From: Candidatus Nitrosopolaris rasttigaisensis
Lineage (GTDB): Archaea > Thermoproteota > Nitrososphaeria > Nitrososphaerales > Nitrososphaeraceae
Reading direction: 5' to 3'
Assembly (NCBI GenBank): GCA_933226995.1
Contig: CAKOFP010000022.1
Location: 1-6,928, forward strand
Length of the DNA stretch: 6,928 bases
Positions 1 through 4,222 of the stretch are shown here, piece after piece; within the stretch, counting starts at the first letter, position 1, and each line of letters starts with the position of its first letter. The position numbers and the translations under genes were made by a program. The notes under the pieces were generated by a model. It was given only the letters and a program-made list of their open reading frames with translations, did not search any database and was not told the origin of the DNA.

Positions 1-1
1 C

Positions 2-1024
2 ATACAAATAGTAGTCGCAACACCCGGTAGATTGATTGATCATGTAAAGCAGGATTCTATCCAGTTGGATGAGGTAAAGTTTGTTGTTCTTGACGAGGCA
101 GATAGAATGCTCGATATGGGCTTTATTGATGATATAAAGTCAATATTGTTTTATGTAAGTGAAGACAGACAAACATGCCTGTTCTCTGCAACCATGCCAC
201 CAGAAATTATGAGAATAGCTCAGGAATATATGCATGATGCTAAAGAGGTAATGTTGAATCAAGAAGAATTAAGTCTTGACACTATAGAGCAATCTTATCT
301 TGTTGTTCCTGAAAGAGAAAAATTCAAACACCTTTGTAATTTCATTATGAAAAGAGATAAGAAACAGACAATTGTTTTTGCTGCTACCAAACAAAGAACA
401 CAAAGACTTGCAAACGAACTAAAACAAGAGGGTTTTAAAGCAATCACAATCCATGGCGATCTTTCACAAAGGGAGAGAGACAATGCAATGTATAGATTCA
501 AGAAAGGTACTGATGACATACTGGTAGCAACCGATATTGCAGCAAGAGGTATTGATGTTCCAGCAGTAGGTCATGTTATCAATTACGATGTTCCAATTGA
601 ACCGTTGATGTACTTTCATAGAATTGGAAGAACTGCTCGAGCTGGTGCCACAGGTAAAGCCATATCCTTAGTATCGCAAGATAGGGTTGACGACTTTGGT
701 AGAATTTTGAGGAAGACAGAACACCCAATACGGAGGCTTAATGAAGAGATGGGAATTGCAGTTCCTACTACTCAAAAGCGTGCATATGATAGATATCAAC
801 CAAGACCAAGTAATTCGCATAATAGCGGCCACAGAAGTCGTGGTGGTTACGGTGGTAATAGAAATATGCGCAGTTATGGAGAACAGCGAGGTGATAATCG
901 CAGTAATAGATATGGTAGAGATAATCGCAGTAATAGATATGGTAGAGATAATCGCAGTAATAGATATGGTAGAGATAATCGCAGTAATAGATATGGTAGA
1001 GAATGGGGTAGAAGTTATCCCTAG
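2..1024 (+). CDS. DEAD-box ATP-dependent RNA helicase, 5' truncated
   Basis: This is the C-terminal two thirds of a superfamily 2 DEAD-box RNA helicase; the frame is open from base 2 and the Q motif, Walker A (motif I) and motif Ia lie outside the window. In order one sees motif Ib TPGR (about nt 23-34), motif II VLDEAD (DEAD at 92-103), motif III SAT (185-193), motif IV around TIVFAATKQ (from 368), motif V ATDIAARGID (527-556) and motif VI HRIGRTARAG (617-646), so both RecA-like lobes are functional-looking. The last 70 or so residues are an Arg/Gly/Asn/Tyr-rich disordered tail with an RGGYGG element and a fourfold nonapeptide repeat; such tails usually bind RNA nonspecifically and may drive condensation. 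Likely role: unwinding structured RNA in ribosome assembly or mRNA turnover in the cytoplasm, as for RhlE/DeaD-type enzymes. The subfamily cannot be fixed without the N-terminus. The next genes downstream are unrelated remnants. Confidence 0.95.
   Translation: MQIVVATPGRLIDHVKQDSIQLDEVKFVVLDEADRMLDMGFIDDIKSILFYVSEDRQTCLFSATMPPEIMRIAQEYMHDAKEVMLNQEELSLDTIEQSYLVVPEREKFKHLCNFIMKRDKKQTIVFAATKQRTQRLANELKQEGFKAITIHGDLSQRERDNAMYRFKKGTDDILVATDIAARGIDVPAVGHVINYDVPIEPLMYFHRIGRTARAGATGKAISLVSQDRVDDFGRILRKTEHPIRRLNEEMGIAVPTTQKRAYDRYQPRPSNSHNSGHRSRGGYGGNRNMRSYGEQRGDNRSNRYGRDNRSNRYGRDNRSNRYGRDNRSNRYGREWGRSYP
893..1000 (+). repeat. Four perfect 27-bp tandem repeats inside the helicase tail
   Basis: Copies lie at 893-919, 920-946, 947-973 and 974-1000 and are identical at every base. 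Each encodes the nonapeptide DNRSNRYGR in frame, so copy-number change would lengthen or shorten the disordered RNA-binding tail by nine residues without a frameshift. Complete identity, including third codon positions, points to recent expansion or ongoing homogenisation. Confidence 0.97.
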
Positions 1025-1037
1025 CCGAAGAGATAAA

Positions 1038-1062
1038 ATCAGTTATTAATATATATACTGAT
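1038..1062. terminator. Weak AT-rich stem-loop after the helicase gene
   Basis: ATCAGT (1038-1043) and ACTGAT (1057-1062) are inverted repeats around a 13-nt all-A/T spacer, 14 nt past the helicase stop codon. It could mark the transcript end, but archaeal termination relies mainly on T-tracts and none is strong here. Confidence 0.25.
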
Positions 1063-1177
1063 AATCCATATACGTGTAATAGATTATAATGACTCTACGC
1101 ATGACGACCTAGAACTGAAGAAAAAGTATACAAATTTTTGAGAACGCCCTAATAGTCTAAGGTATTTAATATCAGCA

Positions 1178-1183
1178 TATAAT
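1178..1183 (+). promoter_or_regulatory. TATA-like box upstream of the DUF72 remnant
   Basis: TATAAT is centred about 30 nt upstream of the ATG at 1211, the placement expected of an archaeal TATA box with a very short or absent leader. It seems to be the surviving promoter of the now truncated DUF72 gene and may still drive transcription through the remnants. Confidence 0.4.
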
Positions 1184-1210
1184 AGACTGGACAGGAAAAT
1201 TGATTGATAG

Positions 1211-1333
1211 ATGGGCGAATTCCTGCTAGGCTGTTCAGGTTGGAATTATCCTGATACTGCAGACAAGGGCGGTCGGACAGGAGTATTCTATCCTGACAAG
1301 GACACCAAAAAGCTTCGCCAACCGGCAATCTGA
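1211..1333 (+). pseudogene. DUF72 family protein, N-terminal remnant
   Basis: The frame from the ATG at 1211 reads MGEFLLGCSGWNYPD, then GVFYPDKDTKKLR, which is the characteristic start of DUF72 (TIM-barrel, YecE-like) proteins: the GCSGW(N/S)Y motif followed by the G-x-FYP motif and K-x-LxxY. Full proteins are about 240-280 residues; here family similarity stops after roughly 36 residues and the frame ends at a TGA (1331-1333). The sequence then continues, in a different frame, as the tail of a cupredoxin. DUF72 proteins have no firmly established biochemical role. I judge this a deletion remnant, not a functional peptide. Recognition is from motif memory; the stub is short but the motifs are distinctive. 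Confidence 0.8.
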
Positions 1334-1505
1334 CTATAACTGGAAACGAGCAATATGTTAATTCTGGTTGGCTAGTTCCTAAGTGGGGAGAACAAATATT
1401 TTCGGGCTCCTCACACACATTTACTGCAACGTTTCAAAAAGCTGGAATCTATAGCCTACATGTACTTTGCATCCATGGATGGCAGAAAAGGTTGTAGTAA
1501 AGTAA
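1321..1505 (+). pseudogene. Plastocyanin-like cupredoxin, C-terminal remnant with frameshift
   Basis: From about 1321 the frame (TGNLTITGNEQYVNSGW, then LVPKWGEQIFSGSSHTF and TFQKAGIYSLH) matches the last half of a blue-copper plastocyanin/azurin-type domain. At 1461 a one-base deletion breaks the frame: moving to the next frame from TGT (1461-1463) restores C-T-L-HPWM-AEKVVVK and a TAA at 1503-1505, i.e. the canonical Cys, His and Met copper ligands and the usual final beta strand. The N-terminal half, with the signal peptide and the first His ligand, is absent; instead the DUF72 stub abuts it. Intact homologues are secreted electron carriers, abundant in ammonia-oxidising archaea. In its present form this cannot make a copper protein. 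Confidence 0.8.
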
Positions 1506-1523
1506 CAAGACCAACTAGTACCA

Positions 1524-1538
1524 TTTCTTCTTTTTCTT
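1524..1538 (+). terminator. T-rich tract after the cupredoxin remnant
   Basis: A pyrimidine run with 12 T in 15 bases begins 18 nt past the restored cupredoxin stop codon. T-tracts of this kind terminate transcription in archaea, so it is plausibly the old terminator of the cupredoxin gene. Confidence 0.4.
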
Positions 1539-1648
1539 AAGTTTATTGTCAGCTTGTTACATATATGAATCCAATGCTAATTAGGAAAATGTTCCAAAAG
1601 GCTAAGGTTAGTTTAGTTTAGTCTCCTTGGAATAAAATTCCTCTTGAG

Positions 1649-1819
1649 CTAATATTTTTCTTTTTGTAACTCCGGCACATAATAAATGCCATATTTCTTT
1701 GATACATCAACAATCCTGGATATGTCAACAACATAAAAAATGGTGCGCGCACTACTAGTAGCTCCAATCTTAGGATTCGCTACGGCTTGGAGAAACCTGT
1801 GTGAGGCCGCATTGCAAAA
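1649..1819 (-). pseudogene. Possible C-terminal remnant, perhaps of a cupin-like protein
   Basis: On the minus strand 56 codons are open before a TAG at 1649-1651, with protein-like composition: SHRFLQAVANPKIG, then IFYVVDISRIVDVSKKYG and IYYVPELQKEKY at the C-terminus. No ATG precedes it; a TAA (1820-1822) lies directly upstream. The HRF-x-AVANP stretch followed by a strand and a helix ending in KKYGI resembles the C-terminal end of small cupins, but this is a weak resemblance. It would be a third decayed gene between the helicase and the 94-aa gene. It could also be a chance open frame. Confidence 0.3.
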
Positions 1820-1828
1820 TTATTGTTA

Positions 1829-1975
1829 GTGAGTCATTATCAAGGTGGCAGCTGCAGAAGGTGTGATATTTACTTATTTCATAATGGCACGTTTTGTCCG
1901 TGCTGTGGAATGGCATTAAGGGCTACAACCACTCCTAGAAGAGGCAAAGAAAAACTAAGACAGGAATCGAGCTAG
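1829..1975 (+). CDS. Small zinc-ribbon protein, 48 aa
   Basis: The frame from GTG 1829 encodes VSHYQGGSCRRCDIYLFHNG, followed by TFCPCCGMALRATTTPRRGK and EKLRQESS. Two cysteine knuckles (CRRC at residues 9-12 and CPCC-G at 23-26) with a hydrophobic hairpin between them form a rubredoxin/zinc-ribbon-like metal site, and the basic tail could contact nucleic acid. Small proteins with a tyrosine-GG-x-CxxC start, CPCCG and a basic PR-x-K-x-KLR end recur in ammonia-oxidising archaea; their function is unknown to me. GTG 1829 is chosen because it gives the expected few residues before the first Cys; TTG 1823 is the only other option before an upstream TGA at 1802. No clear TATA box is seen, so it may be a recently silenced copy, although the frame itself is undamaged. 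Confidence 0.6.
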   Translation: MSHYQGGSCRRCDIYLFHNGTFCPCCGMALRATTTPRRGKEKLRQESS

Positions 1976-2013
1976 TAACTATAGGGATAACTCTTAAACG
2001 TTCACATAACATA

Positions 2014-2023
2014 GGAGGAGGAA
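2014..2023 (+). promoter_or_regulatory. Orphan Shine-Dalgarno-like purine run
   Basis: GGAGGAGGAA is a strong anti-16S match, but the only start at usable distance is a TTG (2029-2031) that opens a seven-codon frame, and the ATG at 2049 is 25 nt away. It may be the leftover ribosome binding site of a lost gene, or part of the transcript leader; nothing shows it is used. Confidence 0.3.
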
Positions 2024-2083
2024 TTTAGTTGTATAAGGATAATCCAATATGAGTGTAAACACAAGAATAATAACCAATAAGAC

Positions 2084-2092
2084 TTTTAAATA
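2084..2092 (+). promoter_or_regulatory. TATA box of the 94-aa gene
   Basis: TTTTAAATA is centred about 24 nt upstream of the ATG at 2112. This is the spacing at which an archaeal TATA box places the transcription start at or next to the start codon, so the transcript is probably leaderless. The box lies inside the longer frame that opens at ATG 2049, which argues against that upstream start. Confidence 0.65.
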
Positions 2093-2111
2093 CAGCCACC
2101 TTATCCGTGAC

Positions 2112-2396
2112 ATGAGATTTATAATTCGTGCCCAAATTCCTACGGAAGCTGGAAACAAAATGGTAAAGGATCCGAACTTTATTAAGAATGTTGAAGACTA
2201 CATGAAGAAGTCGAAGGCGGAAACTGCATATTTCTTTGAGGCCCATGGTAATAGGACAATTGTGTTCATAGTTGATATGCAAAGTGCTGACCAGATACCT
2301 GCTTTGGCTGAGCCATTATTCCAAGAATGGGGTGCCAACGTGGAATTTCATCCTGTAATGACCCTGGAAGACCTGAAAAAGGGAGTACCCGGATAG
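2112..2396 (+). CDS. Conserved hypothetical protein, 94 aa (ferredoxin-like alpha/beta fold predicted)
   Basis: The protein starts MRFIIRAQIPTEAGNKMV and ends LEDLKKGVPG. Pattern: a first beta strand (RFIIRAQIP), a helix with a conserved-looking GN-K/M-V element, a helix carrying KKSKAETAYFF, strands at AYFFEAHGNRTIVFIVDM, a helix at DQIPALAEPLFQEWG and a final strand VEFHPVMT. This beta-alpha-beta layout with a GxRT-hairpin is typical of small dimeric alpha/beta-barrel (DUF3303/YCII/muconolactone-isomerase-like) proteins; similar uncharacterised proteins occur in archaea and bacteria. No catalytic residue can be named. An in-frame ATG at 2049 would add 21 residues (MSVNTRIITNKTF...), but those are unlike the family's start and span the TATA box, so ATG 2112 is preferred. 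It stands alone, flanked by remnants. Confidence 0.88.
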   Translation: MRFIIRAQIPTEAGNKMVKDPNFIKNVEDYMKKSKAETAYFFEAHGNRTIVFIVDMQSADQIPALAEPLFQEWGANVEFHPVMTLEDLKKGVPG

Positions 2397-2849
2397 TGAT
2401 ATAGAGAGGGAATCAGTAGATGTCTAGGTGAACTAAATTAGACCCCTGACAGAGCAGAGAAACCGCTATTCTAGACCAGAACTGATTTCCTTTGTAATTG
2501 ATAATATTGCTACTCATAAGTTGGATATAACAGCACTAAGCTAGCTAGCGTCTAATAGACTCTAATTGATCAAATCAAATCAATTGATGCGTTGATTCCA
2601 GAACGATCAAACTCATCCTATTCAATAAGTAACAAATTCACAAAAAGTTGCAAACAAAATTCTGTTGTCAATGATAAAAGTAGATGATAATAATAATAAT
2701 ATCTTTTGATAATTTTGTCAATAAGGCTGAGGAGAAGGAAGTTTGTTGTAGATATTTTCCAAAGATGAATTAAGAAAAAACGAATGATTCTTGAACCTAG
2801 TGATACTTTACGATCCATGGAGTATTTTTATAATAGGACAGGACAGGAT
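2397..2849. other. Gene-free AT-rich gap with short palindromes and a TAA microsatellite
   Basis: No supportable gene is seen on either strand. Contents: a perfect 10-bp palindrome GCTAGCTAGC (2540-2549); AATTGAT/ATCAATT inverted repeat with 8-nt loop (2564-2585) overlapping the palindrome ATCAATTGAT (2579-2588), inside a run of ATCAA/TTGAT units that could be a regulator site; and a short TAA microsatellite (about 2687-2701). An open minus-strand frame here (2618-2818) owes its tyrosine run to that microsatellite and is not called. Confidence 0.5.
2825..2834 (+). promoter_or_regulatory. TATA-like box of the monooxygenase remnant
   Basis: TTTTTATAAT is centred about 20 nt upstream of the ATG at 2850, somewhat close for a standard archaeal promoter. 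It is followed by a GGACA direct duplication (about 2835-2846). It is probably the promoter of the gene that decayed into the remnant at 2850-3100. Confidence 0.4.
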
Positions 2850-3100
2850 ATGAGAAACTACTTTGAAGGTTGGTATTGTTTTACCGCTAGCAGGAGAGCA
2901 GGCTACAGGAGAAAATATAATTGAAACGGCAAAGCAAAGCTGAAAAAGAAGGGTTTGATTCTTTATGAGTTTGGGAAAGAATTCTTTGGCCATTAAAACC
3001 ACAAACACCATATCCGGTATCGTCTGACGTGAGCCTTCCAGTTGAGGATGTTAACGCAACAGATGAAATTCCTTGTCCTGTCTTAGCTGAGATCAAGTAA
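2850..3100 (+). pseudogene. Luciferase-like (LLM class, F420-type) oxidoreductase, N-terminal remnant
   Basis: The frame at 2854-2935 reads LKVGIVLPLAGEQATGENII then ETAKQ, the typical first strand and helix of LLM-class flavin/F420-dependent oxidoreductases. A one-base insertion near 2934-2938 (CAA-A-GCT) shifts the frame; the next frame continues AEKEGFDSL, an in-frame TGA (2966-2968) where homologues have Trp, then VWERILWPLKPQTPYPVSSD and SLPVEDVNATDEI, ending at TAA 3098-3100. The LW-P-x-KPQTPYP segment is highly diagnostic. The ATG at 2850 is itself out of frame with LKVG, so a further indel lies near 2855. Only about 80 of some 300 residues remain; the substrate- and cofactor-binding barrel is gone. 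Family identity is from motif recognition; loss of function is seen directly. Confidence 0.8.
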
Positions 3101-3122
3101 TGAAATAATCCTTTATAATTAC

Positions 3123-3356
3123 TCATTCAAATATGTCGTTAATAAAGTCATTACTTAACTCATGACTTGAAAATAGACGCTCAAGAACTTCGTGATGCAT
3201 GCCGTGATTGTTATTGTGGTTGTGATGTCCGTAGTGTGCGAGAGCCTGTTGTGGTATAGCAAATGCTGCTGCAGTCATAGCTAAAGCTACCAATGATACT
3301 GCTAGCACCGCCAGACTGGTACTTGATGATTTGAGCTTCGTATGCGTACGGTGCAT
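3123..3356 (-). CDS. Small secreted histidine-rich protein, 77 aa
   Basis: The 77-residue product starts MHRTHTKLKSSS (basic n-region), followed by a hydrophobic h-region SLAVLAVSLVALAMTAAAFA and a signal peptidase-type ALA site at residues 38-40. The predicted mature peptide is only about 37 residues and begins HYGHHNHNNNHGMHH, with seven His in its first 15 residues, then an acidic helix-like tail (EVLERLF...NDIFE). Such a sequence suggests extracytoplasmic binding of Cu, Ni or Zn, which is inference. A TATA-like TTTAACTA on the minus strand (plus 3378-3385) is centred about 25 nt upstream of the ATG, supporting this start and a leaderless transcript. It converges with the monooxygenase remnant. 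I know of no characterised homologue; it could instead be the truncated front of a longer secreted protein. Confidence 0.65.
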   Translation of the reverse strand: MHRTHTKLKSSSTSLAVLAVSLVALAMTAAAFAIPQQALAHYGHHNHNNNHGMHHEVLERLFSSHELSNDFINDIFE

Positions 3357-3358
3357 TC

Positions 3359-3502
3359 CTAACAGTGTGTGGCGAGATAGTTAAAGGTATTTGGTGTTGA
3401 TGCTGGTATGAGCGCAGCGCTGACAATAAACAGGACAGGTGGAAGCTTCAGTCTATACTCGTCGCTGTAGACAGCAGCAACACGATTGATAGCCTCCCTT
3501 GC
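3359..3502 (-). pseudogene. Possible reverse-strand gene remnant, unrecognised
   Basis: A 47-codon open stretch on the minus strand reads AREAINRVAAVYSDEYRLKL, then PPVLFIVSAALIPASTP and NTFNYLATHC before a TAG at 3359-3361. It contains a helix-like start and a hydrophobic segment and has no start codon; a TAA (3503-3505) precedes it, beyond which ALTKVA continues in the same frame. It may be a piece of a decayed membrane-associated protein lying just upstream of the His-rich gene. I do not recognise the family, and it may be a chance frame. Confidence 0.25.
3378..3385 (-). promoter_or_regulatory. TATA-like box of the His-rich secreted protein gene
   Basis: On the minus strand TTTAACTA sits about 25 nt upstream of the ATG at 3354-3356, the position expected for a leaderless archaeal promoter. 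Confidence 0.45.
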
Positions 3503-3553
3503 TTAGGCAACCTTGGTCAATGCTTAACTTAACATTTTGATTGGTGCTGATCC

Positions 3554-3631
3554 CTAGTTAGCGTCTTCTAGTTTGTGTTGGAATTCTATAATGCGATGTA
3601 TTAGGTCTTGCTGCCAACTGGCAGATTTCAT
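3554..3631 (-). CDS. Possible leaderless 25-aa amphipathic peptide
   Basis: ATG at 3629-3631 (minus strand) opens MKSASWQQDLIHRIIEFQHK then LEDAN and a TAG at 3554-3556. Residues 9-23 would form an amphipathic helix with Leu/Ile/Phe on one face (L10, I11, I14, I15, F17, L21) and charged residues on the other. The start has a well placed TATA-like box (minus-strand ATTTATAC, plus 3654-3661) centred about 26 nt upstream, which predicts transcription beginning at the ATG itself. The peptide is too short for family assignment. It may be a real small protein or the first 25 residues of a truncated gene. Confidence 0.4.
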   Translation of the reverse strand: MKSASWQQDLIHRIIEFQHKLEDAN

Positions 3632-3653
3632 ATTTCCATTTTCTAATTAATTA

Positions 3654-3661
3654 GTATAAAT
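3654..3661 (-). promoter_or_regulatory. TATA-like box for the 25-aa minus-strand frame
   Basis: On the minus strand ATTTATAC is centred about 26 nt before the ATG at 3631 and is followed by an A/T-rich stretch with the palindrome TAATTAATTA. On the plus strand the same bases read GTATAAAT, so the direction is uncertain, but no plus-strand gene follows at the right distance. Confidence 0.5.
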
Positions 3662-3670
3662 AGGTAAGTA

Positions 3671-3770
3671 AATAGCACTGCTGTTTTGTTTTAAATCATT
3701 ACTAAGCAGAATTGGCTCTTGGTGAAAATCTTGTGACGTGATAATCTGGGGTACTACTAGCAGTGCTATT
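3671..3770. repeat. 12-bp perfect inverted repeat flanking 76 bp
   Basis: AATAGCACTGCT (3671-3682) and AGCAGTGCTATT (3759-3770) are exact reverse complements with 76 nt between. The interval has no reading frame of note. It could be a hairpin-forming transcript end for the minus-strand gene stopping at 3782, the ends of a tiny MITE-like element, or a structured RNA. No flanking target-site duplication is apparent. Confidence 0.6.
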
Positions 3771-3781
3771 AATATGGTTGG

Positions 3782-3955
3782 CTAAAGAAGATAATGTTGT
3801 TGGGGATGAAGAATAGATCCTGACATGGTGGTGTCGGTATTATTAGGAGAAGATGATGATGCAAACATTGCTGCCGTAAAAAGAGATGATGAAAATACTG
3901 CCATGGCTATGCCTAAAATCAATATTTCTGTTGTTGCTAATAAGATATTTCTCAT
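3782..3955 (-). CDS. Small signal-peptide or membrane protein, 57 aa
   Basis: From the ATG at 3953-3955 the product begins MRNILLATTEILILGIAMAV and continues FSSSLFTAAMFASSSSPNNT to a short polar end (SGSILHPQQHYLL). Residues 5-30 form one hydrophobic segment with a small-residue AxxFAS region after it, matching an archaeal signal peptide with a mature part of about 25 residues, or a single N-terminal membrane anchor. An upstream in-frame ATG (3971-3973) would add MLYSSF; the MRN start is preferred because a basic residue then directly precedes the hydrophobic core. No convincing TATA box or ribosome binding site is seen. No family is recognised. It may be the truncated start of a longer secreted protein; the antisense open frame at 3825-4028 is a shadow. 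Confidence 0.45.
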   Translation of the reverse strand: MRNILLATTEILILGIAMAVFSSSLFTAAMFASSSSPNNTDTTMSGSILHPQQHYLL

Positions 3956-4042
3956 AAAAGACGAATATAACATTCCTAATGCGTGGGGGGTGATGTTCGG
4001 AGAGGTAGGAGTTACCTCGTATATGTAATGCGGTTGAAGTAA

Positions 4043-4222
4043 ATGACGCTAATAGATGTCAGACGATTATTTGGAATTTTATTTACTACGTTTATCCTGA
4101 TCTTGGTATTTATTTTTCTAATAATTGTTATAGCTGAGAAGTTAAGTATAATCACCGCCTCAATTCTGATCATAATGCCATTAATTATTAGGTATGTATT
4201 TTACACTATAACTAAAATTTAA
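4043..4222 (+). CDS. Small two-helix membrane protein, 59 aa
   Basis: The frame from ATG 4043 encodes MTLIDVRRLFGI, a first hydrophobic stretch (about residues 11-30, LFTTFILILVFIFLIIVI), a short AEK turn, a second hydrophobic stretch (about 35-49, SIITASILIIMPLII) and a basic end RYVFYTITKI. Two arginines before the first helix and the single short loop predict a hairpin membrane protein with both ends in the cytoplasm. A TATATGTA (4020-4027) lies about 21 nt upstream, slightly close for a promoter. No family is recognised. AT-rich DNA can mimic such hydrophobic proteins, but the clean charge pattern at the helix ends and the intact start and stop favour a real gene. Confidence 0.5.
   Translation: MTLIDVRRLFGILFTTFILILVFIFLIIVIAEKLSIITASILIIMPLIIRYVFYTITKI

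Noticed and set aside
741..1049. 102-codon plus-strand frame within the helicase tail
   Set aside because: It is the out-of-frame shadow of the 27-bp repeats (repeated MVEIIAVID) inside an obvious coding region.
1149..1418. 89-codon minus-strand frame
   Set aside because: It is antisense to the DUF72 and cupredoxin remnants, whose family motifs lie on the plus strand.
1566..1622. 18-aa plus-strand frame MNPMLIRKMFQKAKVSLV
   Set aside because: Too short, with no placed promoter or recognisable family; the end derives from a TTTAG triplication.
2025..2282. 85-codon minus-strand frame opposite the 94-aa gene
   Set aside because: The plus strand has a promoter and a family-like protein; this is its antisense shadow.
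2540..2588. Palindromes GCTAGCTAGC and ATCAATTGAT as an origin or attachment site
   Set aside because: Short palindromes are expected by chance in AT-rich DNA, and no integrase, replication gene or longer repeat array is nearby.
2671..2735. GATGATAA followed by CTGA, resembling C/D-box sRNA boxes
   Set aside because: The C-like box is part of a TAA microsatellite, and no C'/D' pair or guide can be defined.
2618..2818. 66-codon minus-strand hydrophobic frame
   Set aside because: Low-complexity product from AT-rich DNA, with a tyrosine run from a TAA microsatellite and no promoter.
2808..3126. Two overlapping minus-strand frames (67 and 79 codons)
   Set aside because: They lie antisense to the luciferase-like monooxygenase remnant, whose motifs are clear on the plus strand.
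3825..4028. 67-codon plus-strand frame starting MVVSVLLGEDDD
   Set aside because: Antisense to the minus-strand signal-peptide protein; acidic runs mirror its Ser-rich segment.
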